This document shows positions 18,923-28,456 of a stretch of 64,000 nt of DNA, piece after piece. Position 1 is the stretch's first letter. Each line of letters opens with the position of its first letter. This stretch comes from Oceanicola sp. 502str15 (GTDB taxonomy: Bacteria > Pseudomonadota > Alphaproteobacteria > Rhodobacterales > Rhodobacteraceae): NCBI RefSeq assembly GCF_024105635.1, contig NZ_WYDQ01000001.1, forward strand, positions 930,001 to 994,000. The letters are read 5' to 3'. Both the position numbers and the translations under genes were made by a program. Below the pieces are notes generated by a model. It searched no databases. It was not told where the DNA came from and worked only from the letters and a program-made list of their open reading frames with translations.

Positions 18923-20593
18923 ATGACTCTTACCCACCTGTTCAGCCCGGCCAGTTCTGTCTTCACAGGGGGCAATCCTGCGCCATCTCGGCTTGCAAGG
19001 GCCGGATTTGCGGCGCTTTTCCTCGGCTGCGCCAGCCTCGTGGCCCCGCCGCTGGCGGCACAGGACGTCACCTCGCAATTCCAGATCTCCGCCTTCAAGC
19101 AGGCCGTGGCCGAGGCCGCCTCGGTCGACGAGAGCATCGGTGCCTTCTACCGCAACCGCGACTACGCCCCGCTCTTCACCGGCGAATCCGACGGCCAGCG
19201 CCGCGGCGCCCTGCTGCGCGCGCTCGCCTCGGCCGACGATCACGGGCTGCCCTCGCTGCGCTACGACCCGGAAGAGCTGCGCGCCGCCTTCGCCGCCGCC
19301 GGCTCCACCCGCGAGCGCGGCAAGGTCGAGGTCATGGCCGCCCAGATGCTGGTGCAATTCTCCCGCGACCTGCAATCGGGCGCCACCGAGCCGCGCCGGA
19401 TCGACAGCGGCATCGTCCGCGACATCCCCCGCCGCGCCCCCGAGGCGCTGCTGGCCGATTTCGCCTCGCAGGAGCCAATCACCTATTTCCGCACCCTCAT
19501 GCCCCGCACGCCCGAATATGTGCGCCTGATGCGCGGCAAGCTCGAGCTCGAGAACCGCATCGCCCAGGGCGGCTGGGGGCCGCAGGTGCAGGTCAAGGCG
19601 CTGGAGCCGGGCCAGCAAGGGCCCGCCGTGGTCGCCCTGCGCAACCGCCTCATAGCCATGGGCTACCTCGGCCGCTCGGCCACGCAGACCTATGACGCCG
19701 CGATCACCCGCGCCGTGCAGACCTTCCAGATCGACCATGGCCTCAGCGCCGACGGCGTCGCCGGGCCGGGCACCATCGCCGCCCTCAACGTCTCGCCGGT
19801 CAAGCGGCTGGAGTCGGTCATCGTCGCCATGGAGCGCGAGCGCTGGCTGAACCGCCCGCGCGGCGCCCGCCACGTGCTGGTGAACATCCCCAGCTTCAAG
19901 GCCCAGATCATCGACAACGGCAAGGTCACCTTCGAAACCCGCTCGGTGGTGGGCAAGAACGTCCCCGACCAGCGCACGCCCGAGTTTTCCGACACCATGG
20001 AGCACATGGTGATCAACCCCACCTGGAACGTGCCGCGCTCGATCGCCACCAAGGAATATCTGCCGCTGTTCCAGCGCAACCCCAACGCCGCCGGCCACCT
20101 CAAGCTGATCGACCGGCGCGGCCGCGTCGTGCCGCGCGGCGCGGTGAACTTCCGGGCCTACAACGCCCGCAACTTCCCCTTCGCCATCAAGCAGCCGCCC
20201 TCGCGCAGCAACGCGCTCGGGCTGGTCAAGTTCATGTTCCCGAACAAGTACAACATCTACCTGCACGACACGCCCTCCAAGAGCCTGTTCAACCGCGATG
20301 TCCGCGCCTTCTCCCACGGCTGCATCCGGCTGGCCGACCCCTTCGACTTCGCCTACGCCCTGCTGGCGCGCCAGACCGACGACCCCAAGGGCACCTTCCA
20401 GTCGCTCCTGCGCACCGGGGCCGAAAGCATGGTCAAGCTCGACGTGCAGATCCCGGTTCACCTGATCTACCGCACCGCCTTTACCCAGGCCCGTGGCCAC
20501 ATGAACTACCGTGACGACATCTACGGCCGCGACGCCCGCATCTGGAACGCCATGGCCGAGATGGGGGTGAAGCTGCGCGGGGTCGAAAGCTGA
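18923..20593 (+). CDS. L,D-transpeptidase (YcbB/LdtD type)
   Basis: 556 residues. A signal peptide (about residues 23-46, ending PPLAAQD) sends it to the periplasm. A peptidoglycan-binding domain lies at about residues 220-290 (GPAVVALRNRLIAMGYLG, TRAVQTFQIDHGL, GTIAALN), followed by the YkuD catalytic domain (from about 310). The active site SHGCIRLADP places His465 and Cys467. This architecture, with a long insertion between domains, is that of YcbB, which makes 3-3 cross-links in murein. SD GAGGACGAG precedes the ATG. Divergent to the DUF882 peptidase; lpxD starts 5 nt after its stop, so read-through into the lipid A gene is likely. Confidence 0.92.
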   Translation: MTLTHLFSPASSVFTGGNPAPSRLARAGFAALFLGCASLVAPPLAAQDVTSQFQISAFKQAVAEAASVDESIGAFYRNRDYAPLFTGESDGQRRGALLRALASADDHGLPSLRYDPEELRAAFAAAGSTRERGKVEVMAAQMLVQFSRDLQSGATEPRRIDSGIVRDIPRRAPEALLADFASQEPITYFRTLMPRTPEYVRLMRGKLELENRIAQGGWGPQVQVKALEPGQQGPAVVALRNRLIAMGYLGRSATQTYDAAITRAVQTFQIDHGLSADGVAGPGTIAALNVSPVKRLESVIVAMERERWLNRPRGARHVLVNIPSFKAQIIDNGKVTFETRSVVGKNVPDQRTPEFSDTMEHMVINPTWNVPRSIATKEYLPLFQRNPNAAGHLKLIDRRGRVVPRGAVNFRAYNARNFPFAIKQPPSRSNALGLVKFMFPNKYNIYLHDTPSKSLFNRDVRAFSHGCIRLADPFDFAYALLARQTDDPKGTFQSLLRTGAESMVKLDVQIPVHLIYRTAFTQARGHMNYRDDIYGRDARIWNAMAEMGVKLRGVES

Positions 20594-20598
20594 TCCCC

Positions 20599-21693
20599 GT
20601 GACCACCCTCACGATAGAAGACATCGCCATCGCCCTCGGAGCCCGCTTCGAGGGCGATGGTGCCTTTGCCGTCACCCACGCCGCCGAACCCGCCCGCGCC
20701 GGACCTGAGGCTCTCGCCCTTGCGATGGACCCGAAGTTCGCCGCCGGTCTCTCCGAGGGGCAGGCGCGCGCGGCCATGGTTTGGGAAGGCGCGGACTGGC
20801 AGGCAATGAACCTGACCGCGGTCATCTTCGCACCCCGCCCGCGCTACGCCATGGCCGGCCTCACCGCCATGCTCGACGCCGGGCCGCGCATCGCCCCCGG
20901 CATCCACCCCTCCGCGGTGATCGACCCCACCGCCCAGATCGGCGAAGGCGCCGCCATCGGCCCGCTTGCGGTGATCGGGGCAGGGGCCTCCATCGGCCCC
21001 AACGCCCGCATCGCCGCCCATGTCTCCATTGCCGAGGGCGCGCGCATCGGCCCCGACTGCCTGCTGCGCGAAGGCGTGCGCATCGGCCATTCCGTCACCA
21101 TCGGCGCCCGCTTCATCGCCCAGCCCGGCGCGGTGGTCGGCGGCGACGGCTTTTCCTTCGTCACCCCCGAGGCCGGCGCGGTCGAGGCCGTGCGCAGCAC
21201 GCTGGGCGAGCGCGGCGAGGCCCGCCAACAGGCCTATGCCCGCATCCACTCCCTCGGCGGCGTCACCATCGGCGACGATGTCGAACTCGGCGCAAATTCC
21301 TGCATCGACCAGGGCACCATCCATGCCACCGAGATCGGCTCGGGCACCAAGATCGACAACCTCGTGCAGGTCGGCCACAACGTCCGCACCGGGCGCGACT
21401 GCCTGCTCTGCGGCCAGGTCGGAATCGCCGGCTCCACCCGGCTCGGCGACCGCGTGGTGCTCGGCGGCCAGGCCGGCGTCACCGACCACCTCGACATCGG
21501 CGATGACGTGATCGCCGGCGCTGGCACCCTGCTGCGCACCAACCAGCCGAAGGGCCGGGTGATGCTGGGCAATCCGGCGATGGAAATGAAAGCCTCGATC
21601 GAAAGCTACAAGGGCCTACGCCGCCTTCCCAAGCTTCATAGAGACGTTACAGAGTTGAGAAAGAAGCTTTCCAAACCGGACTCGAGCACATAA
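20599..21693 (+). CDS. lpxD: UDP-3-O-acylglucosamine N-acyltransferase
   Basis: 364 residues with a GTG start 5 nt after the transpeptidase stop. A short N-terminal uridine-binding domain is followed by a left-handed beta-helix of hexapeptide repeats from about residue 105 (IDPTAQIGEGAAIGPLAVIGAG...). The catalytic His is in QVGHNVRTG (His260), and GANSCIDQGTI is characteristic of LpxD. It adds the N-linked hydroxyacyl chain in lipid A synthesis from acyl-ACP. The usual neighbours bamA, fabZ, lpxA are absent; instead an acyl carrier protein and a ketoacyl synthase follow, which suggests a dedicated acyl supply. Confidence 0.93.
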   Translation: MTTLTIEDIAIALGARFEGDGAFAVTHAAEPARAGPEALALAMDPKFAAGLSEGQARAAMVWEGADWQAMNLTAVIFAPRPRYAMAGLTAMLDAGPRIAPGIHPSAVIDPTAQIGEGAAIGPLAVIGAGASIGPNARIAAHVSIAEGARIGPDCLLREGVRIGHSVTIGARFIAQPGAVVGGDGFSFVTPEAGAVEAVRSTLGERGEARQQAYARIHSLGGVTIGDDVELGANSCIDQGTIHATEIGSGTKIDNLVQVGHNVRTGRDCLLCGQVGIAGSTRLGDRVVLGGQAGVTDHLDIGDDVIAGAGTLLRTNQPKGRVMLGNPAMEMKASIESYKGLRRLPKLHRDVTELRKKLSKPDSST

Positions 21694-21727
21694 ATGAGCA
21701 ACGTAGCGTAACAGACAGGTGGGCGGT

Positions 21728-21991
21728 ATGTCGGACGCAGTCAAAGACAAGGTCATCCAGATCATCGCCGAGCAGGCGGTGCTGGAGCCCTCGGACGTGA
21801 AGATGGACAGCACCCTCGAAAGCCTCGGCATCGACAGCCTCGGGCTGGTCGAAAGCATCTTTGCCATCGAAGAGGCCTTCGACATCCAGGTTCCCTTCAA
21901 CGCCAACGAGCCCTCCGAGAGCGATTTCGACATCTCCTCGGTCGCGGCCATCGTCGAGGCGGTTCAGGGGCTGGTGAAAGAACAGGCCTGA
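21728..21991 (+). CDS. Acyl carrier protein (specialised, not the fatty-acid-synthase ACP)
   Basis: 87 residues from the ATG at 21728 (a GTG at 21719 is in frame). The phosphopantetheine attachment motif GIDSLGLVE places the modified Ser at residue 37, and the acidic helix 2 (SIFAIEEAFDI) fits the family. The sequence differs from the usual AcpP (no EFDTEIPDEEAE), resembling ACPs kept for special acyl chains. It lies between lpxD and a ketoacyl synthase, so a role in making or handing over a lipid A or envelope acyl chain is inferred, by analogy with AcpXL of Rhizobiales. That it is a true AcpXL is not shown. Confidence 0.88.
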   Translation: MSDAVKDKVIQIIAEQAVLEPSDVKMDSTLESLGIDSLGLVESIFAIEEAFDIQVPFNANEPSESDFDISSVAAIVEAVQGLVKEQA

Positions 21992-22022
21992 CCGGCCTGG
22001 CAGAATTCTGAAAGGCAGGTCG

Positions 22023-23243
22023 ATGACCCGATCCATGAAACGTGTCGTCATCACCGGCATGGGCACCATCAACGCGCTCGGCAAAAGCGTGCCCGAAACC
22101 CTCAAAGCCTTGGCCGAGGGCAAATGCGGCATCGCACCGATCAACGTGCGCGACGTCGAACGGCTCTCGGTGCAGATCGGCGGGCAGGTCCGCGACTTCG
22201 ACCCCGAGGCCCATTTCAACCGCCAGCAGATCGCGCTCTACGACCGTTTCACCCAGTTCACCATGCTGGCCGCCAAGGAGGCGATGGCCCAGTCCGGGCT
22301 CGAGTTCCACGGGCTTCTGGCCGATGAGGCGGGGGCGATCTTCGGCACCGCCGGCGGCGGGGTGAACACCTGGGACGAGAACTACCGCACCGTCTACGAA
22401 GACGGAAAGAACCGCGTGCATCCCTTCGTCATCCCCAAGCTGATGAACAACGCCGCCACTTCCCACGTGTCGATGGAATACAACCTCAAGGGCCCGAGCT
22501 ACTCGGTCGCCACCGCCTGCGCCTCCTCCAACCACGCCATGGGGCAGGCCTTCCACATGATCCGCTCCGGCGCCTCGCGCGCCATGGTCACGGGCGGGGC
22601 CGAGGCCATGCTCTCCTTCGGCGGGGTGAAGGCCTGGGAGGGGCTGCGGGTCATGTCCAAGGACGCCTGCCGCCCGTTCTCGCTGGGCCGCAACGGCATG
22701 GTGCAGGGCGAGGGGGCGGCGGTCTTCGTCTTCGAGGAGTATGAGCACGCCCGCGCCCGCGGTGCCGAGATCATCGCCGAGGTCGCAGGCTTCGCCATGA
22801 GTTCCGACGCCTCCGACATCGTCATGCCCTCCAAGCAAGGCGCAGCCCGCGCCGTGCGCGGCGCCATGCGCGACGGCGGCATCAACCCCGAGGAGGTCGG
22901 CTACATCAACGCCCACGGCACCGGCACGGCGGCCAACGACAAGACCGAATGCGCCGTGGTGGCCGATGTCTTCGGCTCCCACGCCGACAAGCTGATGATC
23001 TCCTCCACCAAGTCGATGCACGGCCACCTGATCGGCGGCACCGGCGCGGTCGAGCTTCTCGCCTGCATCATGGCGCTCCGCGACGGCATCATCGCCCCCA
23101 CCATCGGCTACGAGGAGCCCGACCCCGAATGCGCGCTCGACGTGGTGCCCAACGAGGCCCGCGAGGCGCAGGTCGATACCGTCCTCTCCAACGCCTTCGC
23201 CTTTGGCGGGCTCAACGCCGTGCTGGCGCTGAAAAAGGTCTGA
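22023..23243 (+). CDS. Beta-ketoacyl-[ACP] synthase II-type
   Basis: 406 residues. The thiolase-fold Cys-His-His triad is complete: Cys166 in TACASSNHAMG, His298 in NAHGTGTAANDKTE and His335 in KSMHGHLIGGTGAVE. It condenses malonyl-ACP with an acyl chain on ACP. It follows the special acyl carrier protein by 31 nt with a good SD, so the two likely act together. Loop composition (YDRFTQFTMLAAKEAM) is closer to FabF than to FabB. Whether it feeds lipid A, or another envelope lipid, is inference from the lpxD context. The main fabF of the cell is presumably elsewhere. Confidence 0.9.
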   Translation: MTRSMKRVVITGMGTINALGKSVPETLKALAEGKCGIAPINVRDVERLSVQIGGQVRDFDPEAHFNRQQIALYDRFTQFTMLAAKEAMAQSGLEFHGLLADEAGAIFGTAGGGVNTWDENYRTVYEDGKNRVHPFVIPKLMNNAATSHVSMEYNLKGPSYSVATACASSNHAMGQAFHMIRSGASRAMVTGGAEAMLSFGGVKAWEGLRVMSKDACRPFSLGRNGMVQGEGAAVFVFEEYEHARARGAEIIAEVAGFAMSSDASDIVMPSKQGAARAVRGAMRDGGINPEEVGYINAHGTGTAANDKTECAVVADVFGSHADKLMISSTKSMHGHLIGGTGAVELLACIMALRDGIIAPTIGYEEPDPECALDVVPNEAREAQVDTVLSNAFAFGGLNAVLALKKV

Positions 23244-23323
23244 CCGCCCCCAAACCCGCAGCGCCCCCGCTACCTCCGTAAAATTCAATTCAAATGCGCC
23301 CCTGACAAAGCGCGCCCCCTGTG

Positions 23324-23375
23324 CATTTTCTTGCTGCAAATATCTCCGGGGGGCGTGGGGGGCTGGCCCCCCACT
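23324..23375 (+). repeat. Dispersed intergenic element ending in a GC hairpin (copy 1)
   Basis: A 30-nt AT/GC mixed head (CATTTTCTTGCTGCAAATAT then CTCCGGGGGG) is followed by a hairpin with an 8-bp GTGGGGGG stem and CTGG loop. The same head and hairpin occur at 35575-35626, where the hairpin is tandemly repeated. Here it lies between the ketoacyl synthase and the NUDIX gene, in the same orientation. Confidence 0.8.
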
Positions 23376-23416
23376 CCGAGGCTTGCAAAGCACGCCACGC
23401 CCGCCAAACTCCCCCC

Positions 23417-23860
23417 ATGCACCCGCGCAACGCCCCGCCCACCCCCAAGGCCCTCGCCGCCGTCCTGCGCGGCCCGGCCACGGCGCGCGAGCTGCTGATC
23501 TTCCGCCACCCGCAAACCGGCGACCAGCTCCCCAAGGGCACCCTCGAGCCGGGCGAGGCCCCCGAGGCCGCCGCCATCCGCGAGCTGCATGAGGAATCCG
23601 GCCTCTCCCTCACCGCGCCCCGCGCCATCGGCACATGGCACCGCCCCTGGGAGCCCGGCTATGCCGCCCCGCAGCTCTGGCACCTCTTCACCTTCGAGGC
23701 CCCGCCCGGCCTGCCCGAAACGTGGGATCACGCGGCAGAAGGCAGCCCCGCCGAGGCCGGGCTGATCTTCTCCTACCGCTGGGCCGCGCTCACCCCGGGG
23801 CTGGTGCAGGCCATGCGACCGCTCTTCGCCCCGGTGGTCCGGCGCATCCTCGAGGCTTGA
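23417..23860 (+). CDS. NUDIX hydrolase
   Basis: 147 residues. The NUDIX box is perfect: G-x5-E-x7-REL-x-EE-x-GL, running from GTLEPGE to HEESGL at about residues 42-64. Such enzymes hydrolyse nucleoside diphosphates linked to another moiety; the substrate cannot be read here. The ATG at 23417 was chosen because everything upstream in frame is the dispersed repeat element; the true gene therefore starts just after the repeat. It ends 57 nt from the convergent IalB gene with a shared hairpin terminator between. Confidence 0.85.
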   Translation: MHPRNAPPTPKALAAVLRGPATARELLIFRHPQTGDQLPKGTLEPGEAPEAAAIRELHEESGLSLTAPRAIGTWHRPWEPGYAAPQLWHLFTFEAPPGLPETWDHAAEGSPAEAGLIFSYRWAALTPGLVQAMRPLFAPVVRRILEA

Positions 23861-23868
23861 AACGCAAA

Positions 23869-23900
23869 ACGCCGCCCCGAAGGGCGGCGTCTGATCTTTT
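23869..23900. terminator. Bidirectional terminator between NUDIX and IalB genes
   Basis: A perfect 9-bp stem (ACGCCGCCC with GGGCGGCGT) with a CGAA tetraloop lies 8 nt after the NUDIX stop. T-rich sequence follows on the plus strand (ATCTTTT) and GTTTTGC on the minus strand, so it can serve both convergent genes. Confidence 0.75.
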
Positions 23901-23916
23901 CGGCCTGTGGCCCGGC

Positions 23917-24630
23917 TCAGTTGGCCGCGGGCAGGGCCGCCTGAAGCGCGGTGAACCCGGCGGTGAACCCGGTCAGCGACACTTTCAGCCGCACCTTCTG
24001 GTCGGGCGCCCCGGCGGGCACCAGCGTCAGCGTGGCGGCATTGCCGGCCTTGAAGCCGTTCACATCCGCCGCCGTCATGCCGATCCGCGAGATGCAGCCG
24101 ATCTGGGTGCAGAAGGTGTAGGGGTAGCGCTTGCCCTGCGAGCCATCGACCGAAAGCGTGATCTGCTCGGTCAGCAGCGTCTCCAGCGGGGTCACGATGT
24201 TGGCCCCGGCAATCGCCTGGCCACCGGGGGGCAGGGCGAAGAGGTTCATCTCGGCCACCGGGTTGTCGTTCTGGTCGTTCAGAAGCTGGTAAAGCTGGCA
24301 CTGCTCGGGCTGGTCGCCATTGGCGGGCACGCAGCGCAGCTGCCAGTCGCCGTGGGTCTCCTTGGTGAAGAGCCCGCCGGCCGGCTGCTCTTCCTCGCCC
24401 TCGGGGGTGCCCATGGCGAGCCCGTCATCGGGCGAAGGGGTCTGGGATGCGCCCTCACCGGCGGCCTCGGCCTCCTCGGCGGCAGGCGCCTCGCCTGCGG
24501 GCGCCTCGGTGGCACCCTGTTCGGTGGTGGTCTCTTCGGTCGGGGTTTCCTCGGTGGCCGTCTCCTGCGCCCAAAGGGGCGTGGCGGCGATCATCAGCGC
24601 AAGAAAACTCGCTTTCGTCAGGTTCTGCAT
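23917..24630 (-). CDS. Invasion-associated locus B (IalB) family periplasmic protein
   Basis: 237 residues from the ATG at 24630. A signal peptide (ASFLALMIAATPLWAQ) is followed by a Thr/Glu/Ala/Pro-rich low-complexity acidic linker (about residues 18-85). The IalB domain follows: THGDWQLRCVP, CQLYQLLNDQNDNPVAEMNL and YPYTFCTQIGCISRIG, with the conserved paired cysteines. The family name comes from Bartonella, but homologues are widespread in free-living alphaproteobacteria and the molecular role is not settled. A good promoter (CTGACA-N17-TAGACG) lies just upstream and a terminator just downstream, so it is monocistronic. Confidence 0.88.
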   Translation of the reverse strand: MQNLTKASFLALMIAATPLWAQETATEETPTEETTTEQGATEAPAGEAPAAEEAEAAGEGASQTPSPDDGLAMGTPEGEEEQPAGGLFTKETHGDWQLRCVPANGDQPEQCQLYQLLNDQNDNPVAEMNLFALPPGGQAIAGANIVTPLETLLTEQITLSVDGSQGKRYPYTFCTQIGCISRIGMTAADVNGFKAGNAATLTLVPAGAPDQKVRLKVSLTGFTAGFTALQAALPAAN

Positions 24631-24669
24631 AGTCCTCAACAACCTTCTCGGGTTTTGAAATCGTGGAGC

Positions 24670-24698
24670 CGTCTAGCACAGGGCGCGGGGGATGTCAG
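24670..24698 (-). promoter_or_regulatory. Promoter of the IalB-family gene
   Basis: On the minus strand CTGACA and TAGACG are separated by exactly 17 nt, with a TG upstream of the -10. The predicted transcription start near 24663 gives a leader of about 33 nt to the ATG at 24630. Confidence 0.55.
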
Positions 24699-24820
24699 GG
24701 AGAAATCCGGGACCACTGACGGGGCCGTGATCTGGCAGCGGGGCAGGGCGATGGGCAACTCGCTCAGGCGGGCAGGCACGGCGCGCGATCCCCCCGATCC
24801 GCCACCCGTCCGGGCACTGA

Positions 24821-24925
24821 AAAAGGGCCCCGAGAGGCCCTTTTGTGCGGGTCCGTTTTGATGGCCCGGACGACTGTTTTCAGCCGCTATATTTGGTTCT
24901 CCCTGCCGGACTGGCCGACTTGATG
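24821..24925 (-). ncRNA. Candidate small RNA (about 105 nt) with its own promoter and terminator
   Basis: The minus strand shows TTGACG, 17 nt, TAGCGT (24931-24959), a predicted start near 24924, and a perfect terminator at 24821-24844 (9-bp stem AAAAGGGCC with GGCCCTTTT, CCGAGA-type loop, then T-run). No ORF of sense lies between. The RNA would contain an internal stem GTCCG/CGGAC. It is upstream of the DUF853 ATPase gene and of the IalB gene but antisense to neither. I do not recognise the family; the call rests on promoter-terminator spacing. Confidence 0.55.
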
Positions 24926-24930
24926 CCGGG

Positions 24931-24959
24931 ACGCTATGGCAACTTGCCGCAGCCGTCAA
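24931..24959 (-). promoter_or_regulatory. Strong sigma70-like promoter of the candidate small RNA
   Basis: TTGACG (24959-24954) and TAGCGT (24936-24931) on the minus strand are spaced by exactly 17 nt. It is one of the best promoter matches in the window, and no protein gene starts downstream before the terminator. Confidence 0.6.
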
Positions 24960-24996
24960 CCGCTAAAAGAACACCCCCCAAGAAATTGAACACGCT

Positions 24997-25029
24997 AAAA
25001 AAAATGCCGCGCCACAGGTGTGACGCGGC
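24997..25029 (-). terminator. Orphan minus-strand Rho-independent terminator
   Basis: On the minus strand GCCGCG-T-CAC, loop ACCT, GTG-G-CGCGGC forms a 10-bp stem including one T-G wobble, followed by A and eight T. No annotated minus-strand gene ends here; the sequence lies in the leader of the plus-strand DUF853 gene and just upstream of the small RNA promoter. It may end a second small transcript. Confidence 0.6.
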
Positions 25030-25146
25030 CAGTCTGACAGGGAGGAAGTCAATCCGGGCCAAGAGGACAGAGGCCCGAACAAGATGAATACTGGCAGACA
25101 AGGGTTAATACTTTATGTTGGGCCCGAAACTTATTTGGAGGGCCTC

Positions 25147-26700
<1,554 letters not shown>

Positions 26701-26769
26701 GCGCGGGACATGTCCCCCAAGCCCCTGACGCGCCGTTCCAGAGTGGCGCCGCCCGATGCGCGCCGTAAG

Positions 26770-26912
26770 GCGCCGGGCAGCGCCGACCCGCCCCCCGGGG
26801 CGGCGCTTTGGTGAGGGGTGTGCTCACCATCGAGGAAGCACCCAAGCTGCGCCATAAAGTGCCACGAGCGAGCGTCAGCAGCGCCACCCCGCGGGTCGGC
26901 GCTGCCCGGCGC
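26770..26912. repeat. Intergenic element with 22-nt inverted arms
   Basis: Two perfectly complementary arms, 26770-26791 and 26891-26912, flank about 100 nt in the gap between the DUF853 ATPase and the dienelactone hydrolase. Smaller GC palindromes lie inside (CCCCCCGGGG and flanks). No ORF is present. It could be a convergent terminator-like superstructure or a small non-coding mobile element. Confidence 0.6.
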
Positions 26913-26922
26913 GCCCCGCGCT

Positions 26923-27828
26923 CTACGTCAGATAGCGGTTGAACCACTCCACCGTCCGCTCCCAGGCCAGCGTCGCGGCATCCTCGTCATACCGGGGTGT
27001 GGTGTCATTGTGGAATCCGTGGTTGGCCCCGGCATAGATATGCCCCTCATAGACCTTCCCGTTCTCCTTCAACGCCGCCTCGTACTCCGGCCAACCCGCG
27101 TTGATCCGCTCGTCCAGCTCGCCGTAGTGCAGCAGCAGCGGTGCCTGGATCTTCGGCACATCTTCCACCGCCGCCTGGCGGCCATAGAAGGGCACGCTCG
27201 CCCCCATCTCCGGATAGGCCACCGCCAGCGCATTGCACACGCCCCCGCCATAGCAGAAGCCCACGGCCCCCACCTTGCCGGTGGAGCCCTCATGCCCCAT
27301 CAGATGCTCGAACCCGGCGAAGAAGTCGTTCATCAGCTTGGCCCCGTCGAGCCCGCGCTGCATTTCGCGCCCCTCGTCGTCATTGCCCGGATAGCCGCCC
27401 GCCGGGGTCAGCCCGTCCGGGCCCAGCGCCAGAAAGCCCGCCTTGGCCACGCGGCGCACCACGTCCTCGATATAGGGGTTCAGCCCCCGGTTCTCATGGA
27501 TCACCAGCACCGCCGGGATCTTGCCCTCCACGCCCGCCGGGCGCGCCATCAGGCCGCGAATGGTGCCATGGCCCTCGGGGCTGTCGTATTCCACAACCTC
27601 GGTCTCGATCTCAGGATCGTCGGGCGCCACCTGCTGGGCCAGCGCGTAGTTTGGCTGCAAGGTCTCCAGCACGGCGGCGGCCGTCACACCGGCGGCCACG
27701 TATTTGCCGGCACCGGCGAGAAAGTCGCGCTTGGTCATCTTGCCATGCACGTAGCCGTCGTACATCTCGAGCAGCTTGGGGTGAAAATCGGCCGCCGTCA
27801 TCCGGCGCGCTGGGGTCGGTTTGTTCAT
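26923..27828 (-). CDS. Dienelactone hydrolase family protein
   Basis: 301 residues. The N-terminus (about 65 residues) has KRDFLAGAGKYVAAGVTAAAV, a membrane/export signal resembling a Tat signal but with Lys-Arg in place of Arg-Arg. The alpha/beta hydrolase domain shows HENRGL (oxyanion and Glu region), the nucleophile Cys192 in GFCYGGG instead of Ser, Asp in GELDERI and His in GANHGFHND, i.e. the Cys-Asp-His triad of dienelactone hydrolases. The substrate is not evident; no aromatic-degradation genes are nearby. SD AGGGAGA precedes the ATG. Confidence 0.88.
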   Translation of the reverse strand: MNKPTPARRMTAADFHPKLLEMYDGYVHGKMTKRDFLAGAGKYVAAGVTAAAVLETLQPNYALAQQVAPDDPEIETEVVEYDSPEGHGTIRGLMARPAGVEGKIPAVLVIHENRGLNPYIEDVVRRVAKAGFLALGPDGLTPAGGYPGNDDEGREMQRGLDGAKLMNDFFAGFEHLMGHEGSTGKVGAVGFCYGGGVCNALAVAYPEMGASVPFYGRQAAVEDVPKIQAPLLLHYGELDERINAGWPEYEAALKENGKVYEGHIYAGANHGFHNDTTPRYDEDAATLAWERTVEWFNRYLT

Positions 27829-27967
27829 CAGGTGTCTCCCTGTCCACGAGGTTCCGTGTCATCCCGGCCGCAGGCTAGCATCGCCCCGGCGCGTCACCGC
27901 CTCACGTTCCCGTCATCGGGAACCCCGGCAGCCCCCCGCCCGTTGAGCAGTGGAAAGGAGGCCCGAC

Positions 27968-28342
27968 ATGTCCCCCGACAGCACAGAAGCCAACCTCTGG
28001 AAGATCGAAGAAACCTCGTGGACCAGCGGTGCCGATTTCGCCCGCTCCGTCACCCGTGACGATGCGGTCTTCGTGTTTCCCTACCCGGCAGGCATCCTCT
28101 CCGCCGAGGCCTCGCTCAAGGGGCTCGAAGGTGGCGAGCCCTGGCGCTCCGTCACCTTCCACGACCGCAGCTTCACCCGGCAGGGCCCTGTGGCGGTGCT
28201 GGCCTACAAGGCCGAAGCCGAGCGCAACGGCGAAACCCTCTACACCGCCCTCTGCGCCTCCACCTATGTCGACGATGGCGACGGCTGGCGCCTGATGAGC
28301 CACCAGCAAACCCCTGCCGCCATGGCCGAAGCCGGCGCCTGA
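27968..28342 (+). CDS. SnoaL/NTF2-like protein (DUF4440-type)
   Basis: 124 residues from the ATG at 27968, chosen for the strong AAAGGAGG 7 nt upstream. The single domain runs from WKIEETSWTSGADFARSVTRDDAVFVFP to YVDDGDGWRLMSHQQTP, the fold pattern of NTF2-like proteins of the DUF4440 kind. No catalytic residues can be named. It lies divergent from the dienelactone hydrolase gene with a short intergenic region and is followed by a repeat cluster. Confidence 0.75.
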   Translation: MSPDSTEANLWKIEETSWTSGADFARSVTRDDAVFVFPYPAGILSAEASLKGLEGGEPWRSVTFHDRSFTRQGPVAVLAYKAEAERNGETLYTALCASTYVDDGDGWRLMSHQQTPAAMAEAGA

Positions 28343-28456
28343 GGCCAGTGAGTGAGGCCAGCCGCCCCGCACGGCAGGCCTCACGCCACACCCCTGCAAT
28401 CGAAGATCACCCGAAGACCGCCCCCACCTGGGCCGCGGCAACCGGCCCCGCTGCGC

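Noticed and set aside
18908..20500. Long open frame on the minus strand across the L,D-transpeptidase gene
   Set aside because: High-GC antisense shadow: no domain is recognisable, and the plus-strand frame has complete catalytic motifs.
23324..23416. N-terminal extension of the NUDIX protein
   Set aside because: The in-frame upstream sequence is the dispersed repeat element, so the extension is not real coding sequence.
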